A stretch of DNA of 60,293 nt, taken from Neolewinella persica DSM 23188. GTDB taxonomy: Bacteria; Bacteroidota; Bacteroidia; Chitinophagales; Saprospiraceae. The number at the start of each line of letters is the position of its first letter. Position 1 is the first letter of the stretch. Shown one piece after another: positions 54,086 through 60,293 of this stretch. A model generated the notes under the pieces. That model did not search any database and had not been told where the DNA came from. It saw nothing but the letters and a program-made list of their open reading frames with translations. Position numbers and translations under genes: made by a program. The DNA is taken from NCBI RefSeq assembly GCF_000373105.1, contig NZ_KB890420.1:1-60293 (forward strand), given 5' to 3'.

Positions 54086-54103
54086 GCATCCTGCGGCCGC
54101 GCC
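54086..54103 (-). repeat. Dispersed repeat, copy 11 (18 bp, one-base insertion)
   Basis: The plus strand reads GCATCCTGCGGCCGCGCC, reverse complement of the consensus with one extra base, preceded by CCCTT as in copy 2. Confidence 0.7.
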
Positions 54104-54253
54104 CCAAAAACGCTCCGCAAATAACTTTCAATCAAATTAACAAATACGGAGTTTCGACTTCGCTTTAGCCCGACAGACATCCGAACAAAAAGGGGTTTTC
54201 AGAGGTGTGAACCTTGCTGAGGATTTAGCGCGACGGGCGTAAATAATAGAATT

Positions 54254-55741
54254 ATGAAAATTGATTTCCCCCAGGGAGAATCTCCCATCATCAAAGTAAT
54301 CGGCGTCGGTGGCGGCGGCTCCAATGCCGTGAACCACATGTACAGCCAGGGCATCATCGGCGTAGATTTTGCCATCTGTAATACGGACCACCAGGCCATG
54401 GAATTGAGCCCGGTGCCCACCAAGATGCAACTCGGCCCGAACCTGACGGAAGGCCGTGGAGCAGGTTCCAAGCCCAACGTGGGCGCGATGGCCTGTGAAG
54501 AAAGCATTGAGGAGGTGCGCAAGTACCTCAACAACAATTGCCGGATGCTTTTTGTCACTGCCGGAATGGGCGGTGGTACGGGGACCGGAGCTGCGCCGAT
54601 CATCGCCAAAACTGCCCGTGAAATGGGTATTCTGACGGTGGGAATCGTGACCCTGCCCTTCACCTTCGAAGGTCGCCGCCGTGCTACTAACGGTATGGAA
54701 GGCCTCAACGAACTGAAGGAAAACGTGGATACCCTGATCATTGTCTCTAACGACAAACTCCGGCAGATCCACGGTAACCTGAACCTGAGCGAAGCCTTTG
54801 CTAAAGCCGACGATATTTTGACGACCGCCGCCAGGGGCATCGCAGAGATCATCACCGTTGCTGGTTACGTCAACGTTGACTTCGAAGACGTCAACACCGT
54901 AATGCGCGAAAGTGGTGTCGCCATCATGGGAACGGCCAGCGCCGACGGCGACGACCGTGCGCGCCAGGCAGTAGATCAGGCACTCCACAGCCCGCTGCTG
55001 GAGGACAACGACATCCGTGGTGCCCGCCATATTCTGCTCAACATCACCAGCGGTACCCGCGAGGTGACGATGGACGAGATCTTCGAGATCACGGAATTCG
55101 TACAGGAAGAAGCTGGCTACGGTACAGACCTCATTTGGGGTAATTGCTACGACGAAAGCTTAGGCGATAAGCTCAGTGTAACGGTGATCGCTACCGGATT
55201 CGGTGAGAAGAAATCCATCTACACTGCCAGCGGAACGGACCGCAAGGTGGTTCACCTCGACGAGGACAACATCAAGCAGGACGATAAGCCACAAGCGCGC
55301 GTCAGCCTGGAGGACATCACCGGAGAGAACGACCCCGTAGGTTACAACCGCGATAATAAGGACACTACGACCTTTGAATTCGAAGACCTGGAAGAAGCCA
55401 AGGCGCGGCTGCGCCCGCGCACCCGCAACGACGAACGCAGCTTCACGAACAGCTTCCTACAGAACGAAGAAGAAGCACGCCGCGAAGCGCAGCGCCGCCA
55501 GCTGGAGGCCCGCGACGAAGAGCGTCGCGCCGCCCTGCGTAACCGCACCGAACTGCCGAAACTCAGCAACCCCAAGGTGGTGAACGAACTGGAAAGCCAG
55601 CCGGCTTACCTGCGTCGCAACATCCAATTGGACAACGTTGCCCCGAGCGATCAGGTGGAAATGAGCCGCTGGAGCATCAGCGATAACGAAGAGATGCCGC
55701 TGCGCCGGGATAACCGGTACTTGCACGACAACGTCGACTAA
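54254..55741 (+). CDS. ftsZ: Cell division GTPase FtsZ
   Basis: 495 residues. GGGGSNAVNHM near the N-terminus, the tubulin signature GMGGGTGTGAAP (about 103-114), VDFAICNTDHQAM and the T7 loop region NVDFEDVNTVM are clear. After the core (about 320 residues) comes a long charged linker (about 380-450, many Glu/Arg) and the conserved C-terminal peptide region QPAYLRRNIQL, which binds FtsA. It forms the Z ring. Last gene of the cluster. Confidence 0.98.
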   Translation: MKIDFPQGESPIIKVIGVGGGGSNAVNHMYSQGIIGVDFAICNTDHQAMELSPVPTKMQLGPNLTEGRGAGSKPNVGAMACEESIEEVRKYLNNNCRMLFVTAGMGGGTGTGAAPIIAKTAREMGILTVGIVTLPFTFEGRRRATNGMEGLNELKENVDTLIIVSNDKLRQIHGNLNLSEAFAKADDILTTAARGIAEIITVAGYVNVDFEDVNTVMRESGVAIMGTASADGDDRARQAVDQALHSPLLEDNDIRGARHILLNITSGTREVTMDEIFEITEFVQEEAGYGTDLIWGNCYDESLGDKLSVTVIATGFGEKKSIYTASGTDRKVVHLDEDNIKQDDKPQARVSLEDITGENDPVGYNRDNKDTTTFEFEDLEEAKARLRPRTRNDERSFTNSFLQNEEEARREAQRRQLEARDEERRAALRNRTELPKLSNPKVVNELESQPAYLRRNIQLDNVAPSDQVEMSRWSISDNEEMPLRRDNRYLHDNVD

Positions 55742-55753
55742 CGTCGACGTTTG

Positions 55754-55836
55754 GTTGCAAGGGTTGCAGTAGTTGCAGGTGTCACGACACTTGTGATTAC
55801 GGTATGCAACGCCTGCAACCCTTGTAACACCTGCAA
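55754..55836. repeat. Composite palindrome downstream of ftsZ
   Basis: GTTGCAAGGGTTGCAG... (55754-55776) is complementary to 55806-55828 at 20 of 23 positions, and GTTGCAGGTGT/ACACCTGCAAC words recur within it. It shares the GTAACNCCTGCAAC words with the tandem units before ftsL. It may act as the ftsZ terminator or be a small mobile palindrome. Confidence 0.6.
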
Positions 55837-55938
55837 CTCTTCTAAAACATCCGATAAAATAATTAATGATTTAACTGTGCTAAGTCTGGTGCCCGATTAG
55901 GCCCCAGCCTCAGCAATCACACCTTTTTAGCTTTGGTC

Positions 55939-55978
55939 GCGCATGCCGGGGGGTCAATCCTGGCGTGCGCTTTTTTTG
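55939..55978 (+). terminator. Terminator after the dcw cluster
   Basis: GCGCATGCC (55939-55947) pairs with GGCGTGCGC (55962-55970) with one wobble, followed by seven T. About 200 bases after the ftsZ stop. The 303-base gap 55742-56044 holds only this and the palindrome at 55754. Confidence 0.75.
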
Positions 55979-56044
55979 TTTACTCAACCGGCGAGGGTTT
56001 TTCAGTTCCAGGAAACAGCGAGGTAAACTAAATGTCAGGGATGT

Positions 56045-56533
56045 CTACTCCACCAGTACGGTAGCCACCTGATAAAATCCATCTCCTACGGCCATTTCTG
56101 GCCGGAATCCCAGGGGAACTACACCACCCTCCCGTGTCTCATCTAGTAACCGAACTTCTACTTGGTAGGTTCCAGTTGGGAAGTCTGACGGAAGGGGGAA
56201 GAAGTAGTTGATCCAGTTGATAAGGTTAGCTTCCCCTACCGTATTCAGGGACTGATCTACCCGAAATACCTTGCTGGCCGGGCCATTGAGGCGTACTTCC
56301 ATGTCGTAGCGTTTACGAATGTCTGCGGGGCCGACGGTACGCCAATCCATCTGTATTTCCAGGGTATTCCCAGCTTTGATCGATTGTGGGAGAGAGAGGG
56401 CGTAGACATAGTGCCCTATACCGTCGACGGGGTTGGCGGAGGTCTGATCCGTCAGGTCAATTTCCTGACGACCGGTGCCGGAGTTGCAGGCGTTAAGGAA
56501 AATCAGCAGAAGAAAAAATAAGAACGTTCGCAT
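56045..56533 (-). CDS. Unrecognised lipoprotein
   Basis: 162 residues from the ATG at 56533 (a further start five codons upstream is less like a signal peptide). MRTFLFFLLLIFLNAC is a lipoprotein signal with Cys16. The remainder is beta-rich (IGHYVYALSLPQSIKAGNTLEIQMDW, YDMEVRLNGPASKVFRV, GTYQVEVRLLDE) and looks like a single immunoglobulin-like or macroglobulin-like sandwich. No family recognised. Confidence 0.65.
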   Translation of the reverse strand: MRTFLFFLLLIFLNACNSGTGRQEIDLTDQTSANPVDGIGHYVYALSLPQSIKAGNTLEIQMDWRTVGPADIRKRYDMEVRLNGPASKVFRVDQSLNTVGEANLINWINYFFPLPSDFPTGTYQVEVRLLDETREGGVVPLGFRPEMAVGDGFYQVATVLVE

Positions 56534-56548
56534 ACTTCCTGCTAACAC

Positions 56549-56971
56549 GTCAGACTATGCGGAGGTTTGGAATTTACGGTATCCGGGACTGGCAGTGGGC
56601 GGCGATGATGTTGGCGGCTTACTGCGTAGTCGGGTCGTAAAACTTGGTGCACATGGTAACCTTGAGCCAGGTTGTACTTCGGACACGATACATCTGATGC
56701 GGCCAGTTTTTAACCTGGAAGTTGTAAAGTGTAACCTAAGTTTTTAGAAATTTAGAGGGCCCCAAATTTCGCGTAGCGAATACACAACAGTTACCCTGGA
56801 CGAAGTCCGGGGTAACGGCCTGACCGCTAGCGGTACGACGCTAAGCGTCGTCAGATAAAAAGGGCATTTTCGTTACCTGGGACCGCGTCGTTCCTCCTTG
56901 TCCCAGGCAACTCAAGTGCAGTCGCTACGCGACGAGTAAAAAGCACCGAATACTTAGATTACACTGTAGTA
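56549..56971. other. Hairpin-packed gap
   Basis: No gene. Successive perfect or near-perfect hairpins: TTCGC-gta-GCGAA (56768-56780), a 27-base hairpin with GAA loop (56790-56816), ACCGCTAGCGGT (56823-56834), CGACGC-taa-GCGTCG (56836-56850), CCTGGGAC/GTCCCAGG (56876-56907) and GTCGC-tac-GCGAC (56921-56933). Confidence 0.65.
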
Positions 56972-57232
56972 TTGAGTTGGCCGGGAGTAACTGTTCAAAT
57001 TGACCCCAACCCGATAGAGGAGGTACTCCAACTCGAAATTTCCGGGATGAATCTATCACCTGGTCGGTCAAATTACACAATCACGGGTAGTGATGGCCGT
57101 ATCTTGCAGTCCGGGTCGGTGAGCAGTAACGCCATGGATATTGCTGTGGGTGGGTTGCCTTCCGGGTTGCACTTTTTCCCTGTTGCTGACGAACACCAGT
57201 TGCTGGCAGTTCGGCGTTTTTATAAACGATGA
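56972..57232 (+). pseudogene. Orphan T9SS sorting domain
   Basis: The frame has no ATG start (opens at TTG). It reads VQIDPNPIEEVLQLEISG..., then YTITGSDGRILQSGSV and PSGLHFFPVADEHQ, ending RRFYKR. This is a complete-looking type A T9SS sorting domain without signal peptide or cargo, directly after the hairpin-rich gap. Best read as the surviving end of a deleted gene. Confidence 0.55.
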
Positions 57233-57235
57233 ACC

Positions 57236-58158
57236 ATGAAACACCTTTTACTTTTAACGCTTTTCAGCTTTCTCGGATCTACTGCATTTCTGAGGGCACA
57301 GGACGAGCCTTACCTCCCTACCCCCTAGAAGAGGCCAACTGGATCATCAGAGACAGCGAAACAAGGCATTATCCCTACATCTCTTTTGTCCACAGTATTG
57401 AAGGTGATACCACGGTAGCTGGCCGCTCCTACAAAAAAGTTTATCGCCGAGTAATTGATCATATTCAAGATGAACATACCGATCCATCCTTAGTGCGACC
57501 TTACCGGGTATTTCCCGGAAGAGAACTGATCGTTTTGTTAAGAGATGAAGTGGAACAACGACAGGTTTTCGGAAGAATCAAGACTTTAAGCCCCGACATG
57601 ATAATCTTCGGCCCGGATACACTACTACATGATTATTCCTTAAGTGAAGGTGACACACTTCGTGGGGTAAACTTTGGAGACTTCGGCGGCCCGTTGGTAA
57701 TCAATGAAATAAGGTACGAAAACCATTTTGGGGAGGAACGACGGGTGCAAGTAGCAAGTGGTGAAAAATATTACGAAGGGGTCGGGTCTCAAAGTTACGG
57801 CCCGACTTCAGGCCCACCTCAGCTAATTGCCTGCTGCATCTTTGAACTAAGAGACTACTGCGTTGGCGACCTGCCCGGTTGCAACGTCTGGCTAACGCCC
57901 GTCACCAATCTCAGCACCGACGTCTCCATCAAAACTTACCCCAACCCCTTCACTACCCAACTAAATTTCCTCCCCTCCGACAACCAAACCGGCAGATCCA
58001 TAACGGTAAGCCTGCGGGACGTGACCGGACGTGTGGTCCGGAAAGGGAAATTGGGAGCTGGCTTGGAGTGGTCTACTAATGACTTAGCCTCTGGTATGTA
58101 CATCGCAACGTTTACAAGCGGCATCCGGAGTGCTACTGTTAAACTGATGAAGCAGTAG
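57236..58158 (+). CDS. T9SS-exported protein, interrupted by a -1 frameshift
   Basis: ATG 57236 opens a good signal peptide (MKHLLLLTLFSFLGSTAF, then LRAQDEPYLPTP) that hits TAG at 57326. The rest of the protein (LEEANWIIRDSETRHYPYIS onwards) is in the neighbouring frame and runs to 58158. One extra C in the C5 run at 57321-57325 would join them. The body has no recognised family; the last 80 residues (IKTYPNPFTTQLNFLP to ATVKLMKQ) are a T9SS sorting domain. Either a recent mutation or a sequencing error in a homopolymer. Reading the body from ATG 57229 instead gives no signal peptide. Confidence 0.7.
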
Positions 58159-58239
58159 GACAACTGAATTTTGACAAGGGCTGAGAAAACGTTTTTAGCG
58201 TTGAAGTGTAAACACTGGAAAGTAAAAATCAGCTCCATC

Positions 58240-58518
58240 ATGACCACTACCGATTACATTGGCGCCATCGGCGTGTCCCTCATCCTCCTCGCCTTTTTCC
58301 TGAACCTGCGTAAAGTGGTCGATACGCAGAACCTCCTTTACCTGTCGCTTAATTTCGTAGGTGCCGGGCTGGCTTGCTCTGCTTCGATGATGATGCAGTA
58401 CGTACCGTTCATCGTGTTGGAAGGTACCTGGATGATGATGACGGGGTTTGCGCTTTTGCGGCGGTATGTTCAGTGGCGGCAGCAGGGCAATGAAACGCTT
58501 CAGGGGCAGTTTGCTTAA
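58240..58518 (+). CDS. Small membrane protein, CBU_0592-like
   Basis: 92 residues from ATG 58240; the longer frame upstream is not a plausible signal. Three hydrophobic segments (IGAIGVSLILLAFFLNL, LLYLSLNFVGAGLACSASMMM, VPFIVLEGTWMMMTGFALL) and the pattern LNxxGAGLAxxS...PFxVLEGxW match small CBU_0592-type inner-membrane proteins of unknown function. Confidence 0.7.
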   Translation: MTTTDYIGAIGVSLILLAFFLNLRKVVDTQNLLYLSLNFVGAGLACSASMMMQYVPFIVLEGTWMMMTGFALLRRYVQWRQQGNETLQGQFA

Positions 58519-58538
58519 GCTTGAATGGATTCAGGAAG

Positions 58539-59273
58539 TCAACTGTGCTGGACAGGCCTGGCTGGAGGACCGTTTGCGCCGATAATGTTCTTGATTAGTA
58601 CAACCGATAAGAGAATAATTCCACCAACGCCAGCCAACATCACAATAATGGCCAGTCCTTCCGCACCCGAGCAGGCCAGCGAACAGGAAAGTGCTGCTAC
58701 TGCTAGTCCAGCCAGCACAGCTCCCATGATGACCAAAACAATGAGCATTATCTGCCCGAATTTGCTCGTTTTTCTATCACCCTTATGCTCTTTTTTCCAG
58801 GCTTTGATGGTCGCCTTCAGTTCTTTGATTTGGCTCCTTCTCGTTTTGCGTATTTCGGCCTTGGTAGGAGAAGCTAACACTACAGATTCGTTTGCCTGGC
58901 CCAAGGCGGCCATCAGAACGACTGGCTGAATTTCTTCTTCCAATACCAAGTGACTTACGGATGGTGTCGCCAGGAAGTTGCTCACACTAAAAGCCAGGAA
59001 TAGTGCGCCAGAAAGCACGAGTGTAAAATCGCAAAGCTTTTGCTGTCGATACTTTTTACTGGTCAACCTCCTTTTTGCTTTAGGATATAGTAGGAAAGTA
59101 GTTGTGAAGATAATCGTGAGCAAGACGGTGGGAATAGTGGAGACTGGCGAGTCTCCCAGATAAAGCAGTACGCCCAGGAGGATTGCGTTCACGATGCTCA
59201 ATAATTGAAGACTTGCGATCAAAAACCTTGATTTGACGGGGTTTCGATGTGCCCATTTGGAAATTGTCCTCAT
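58539..59273 (-). CDS. Unrecognised membrane protein
   Basis: 244 residues. Hydrophobic segments near 19-38, 45-61, 83-102, 176-196 and 203-225 flank a basic, helical cytoplasm-like region (TKAEIRKTRRSQIKELKATIKAWKKEHKG). Cys-containing LAVAALSCSLACSG in the fourth segment is notable. No known family. Convergent with the small membrane protein gene, leaving a 20-base gap. Confidence 0.65.
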   Translation of the reverse strand: MRTISKWAHRNPVKSRFLIASLQLLSIVNAILLGVLLYLGDSPVSTIPTVLLTIIFTTTFLLYPKAKRRLTSKKYRQQKLCDFTLVLSGALFLAFSVSNFLATPSVSHLVLEEEIQPVVLMAALGQANESVVLASPTKAEIRKTRRSQIKELKATIKAWKKEHKGDRKTSKFGQIMLIVLVIMGAVLAGLAVAALSCSLACSGAEGLAIIVMLAGVGGIILLSVVLIKNIIGANGPPARPVQHS

Positions 59274-59631
59274 GTTGGAATCTATTTGGAAAGTATAATG
59301 GCCGATAATCTATTCAGGGCAATTCCTGCCGGGCTTCCTGCTTCTACTCTCCAAATTACTTAGATTTTAATAAAAAAGCAATAAGGCCGATAAATTGGTG
59401 TGAATAATAAATTGCACCAAGATGCTACCTCAGAAGCCGTCGGACGGAATTTTACCGACTGCGTCAGGTAAAACGATCCGTCAGATGGCGCACAATGGCC
59501 TGGGAGGTCGTCCGACCAATTCTTTTAGCCTGGCGTACCCGTTAAAAAGTTGGTCTGACGACTTTGGCCTGTGTAATTTGTTCTACACTCATGAATTGAG
59601 TAGCTCCGATTCCGGAACGATGCAACTGGGC
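59274..59631. other. Gap with nested hairpins
   Basis: No credible gene. GACGGAATTTTACC (59443-59456) is complementary to GGTAAAACGATCCGTC (59467-59482) apart from a small bulge, and GTCGTCCGACCAA (59507-59519) to TTGGTCTGACGAC (59550-59562) at 12 of 13 positions. A small open frame over this DNA has no coding character. Confidence 0.5.
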
Positions 59632-60293
59632 CTATTGAATAATGATCCGCTTTTGCTTGCCTCCAGCTAGCAGGAGGTACACTCCTCTGGGCCAATCGCG
59701 ACAGTTAATCATAAATCCGGTTTCATCAGGAACGGCAGTGGTCATCATGTGCTGGCCAGCCAGGGAGTAAATCTGAAGTTCTCCGGAATCTACAGGCCCC
59801 TTAATCCAAAATTGCCAGGTTGCGGGATTCGGGAAAACGGAGATGCCGGTAATTCCTGAAATCTCAACATGGACTGTTTGTGATAATACTTCGGTGCCAT
59901 CGAAATCAATTTGCCGCAGGCGAAAAAGATAGCTGCCATTATAGCTTGCCTTGTGATTGTAGGTGTAGGTCGCACCAAGGCCATTTCTGCCTTCCCCGGA
60001 TACCCGGGCGATGGGAAGGAAATGTGCATTTTGCGATAATTCCAGGATAAAATGGCTGAATTCGATTTCGGCACTAGTTGCCCAATCAAGTCGAATGTCA
60101 TCGGCGGAAGCCTCTGCCGTGAAGGATAGTAGGTTGACTGGCAATATCCCTTCGCAGCCTGTACAATTGGTGGAGCCAACCCCAGAACTGGAGCCATCGG
60201 GACAGTTGACGCAGGTTTGCCCATTATCGTAGGTGCCGGCTGGACAAAGTTCGCAGTCGGTCTGCTGGGCGTTGGGTACGGAGCCGCCGGGGC
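59632..60293 (-). CDS. C-terminal part of a Cys-rich T9SS-exported protein (partial)
   Basis: The frame runs past the right edge, so the start is missing. The visible part begins with a Cys-rich stretch (CELCPAGTYDNGQTCVNCPD, then STNCTGCEG) like the ephrin-receptor-type GCC2_GCC3 repeat. A fibronectin-like domain follows (LPVNLLSFTAEASADDIRLDW, ATSAEIEFSHFILELS), then a T9SS sorting domain (ISVFPNPATWQFWIKG to GGKQKRIIIQ). The ATSxExxxxxFxLE pattern directly before a sorting domain is very common in T9SS cargo. Function unknown. Confidence 0.8.
   Translation of the reverse strand, partial: PGGSVPNAQQTDCELCPAGTYDNGQTCVNCPDGSSSGVGSTNCTGCEGILPVNLLSFTAEASADDIRLDWATSAEIEFSHFILELSQNAHFLPIARVSGEGRNGLGATYTYNHKASYNGSYLFRLRQIDFDGTEVLSQTVHVEISGITGISVFPNPATWQFWIKGPVDSGELQIYSLAGQHMMTTAVPDETGFMINCRDWPRGVYLLLAGGKQKRIIIQ

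Noticed and set aside
54137..55030. 297-codon open frame opposite ftsZ
   Set aside because: Antisense to ftsZ with no family signature.
55928..55978. Small RNA gene: TAGCTTTG box followed directly by a terminator
   Set aside because: The -7 box is only a few bases before the hairpin, leaving no room for a meaningful transcript, and no -33 box is visible.
1..60293. CRISPR array, tRNA or rRNA genes, transposase, phage or toxin-antitoxin genes
   Set aside because: Looked for regular direct repeats with spacers, cloverleaf-like runs and typical protein motifs; none were found. The dispersed repeat has irregular, kilobase-scale spacing.

Overview
The window looks like a chromosome segment of a marine, polysaccharide-degrading member of the Bacteroidota, most likely Saprospirales/Lewinellaceae (Lewinella-like). 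The pointers are a SusC/SusD pair, many secreted proteins ending in type IX secretion (T9SS) sorting domains, ELWxxDGT, delta-60 and SprB repeat proteins, Bacteroidota-type promoter boxes (TTTG / TAnnTTTG), and a MurE carrying the meso-diaminopimelate motif DNPR. The genus is inferred from protein style only.

Layout. 1-840: tail of a T9SS-exported protein, stacked terminators and a small lipoprotein gene. 1.1-19.7 kb: a complete-looking alginate utilisation locus: a GntR/FadR repressor with a double palindromic operator over its own promoter, a PKD lipoprotein, SusC, SusD, a tandem-PL7 T9SS enzyme, then a tight operon of PL6 lyase, PL17 oligoalginate lyase, KdgF cupin, hexuronate-type MFS transporter, SDR reductase and KDG kinase. 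Together they would cut alginate outside the cell, import oligomers, finish them to monouronate in the periplasm, import that, and convert it through DEH and KDG to KDPG. A KDPG aldolase is not in the window. 19.8-39 kb: a gene remnant, leuS, a large AsmA-like protein, an unrecognised helical protein, and a run of T9SS cargo genes around an EamA permease. 39.5-55.7 kb: the division and cell wall (dcw) cluster mraZ-rsmH-ftsL-ftsI-murE-mraY-murD-ftsW-murG-murC-ftsQ-ftsA-ftsZ, with a four-unit GTGGG operator array in front of mraZ. 55.7-60.3 kb: small lipoprotein and membrane genes, a frameshifted T9SS cargo gene, an orphan sorting domain, and the start-less end of another T9SS cargo gene.

The most unusual signal is not a gene. 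A 17-bp GC-rich sequence, consensus GGCGCGGCCGCAGGTGC (often followed by AA), occurs eleven times at high similarity plus two degenerate copies. It lies between genes, as inverted pairs at two convergent gene ends, and in frame inside coding sequences including the essential genes murE and murG. murG additionally carries a roughly 100-bp nested palindrome that encodes about 30 residues not expected in MurG. Intergenic regions are also rich in perfect mini-hairpins, many with a GNA or TNC triloop closed by C-G. These look like active or formerly active dispersed repeat families.

No tRNA, rRNA, CRISPR array, transposase or phage gene was seen. All homology calls are from reading motifs by eye; no searches were run.
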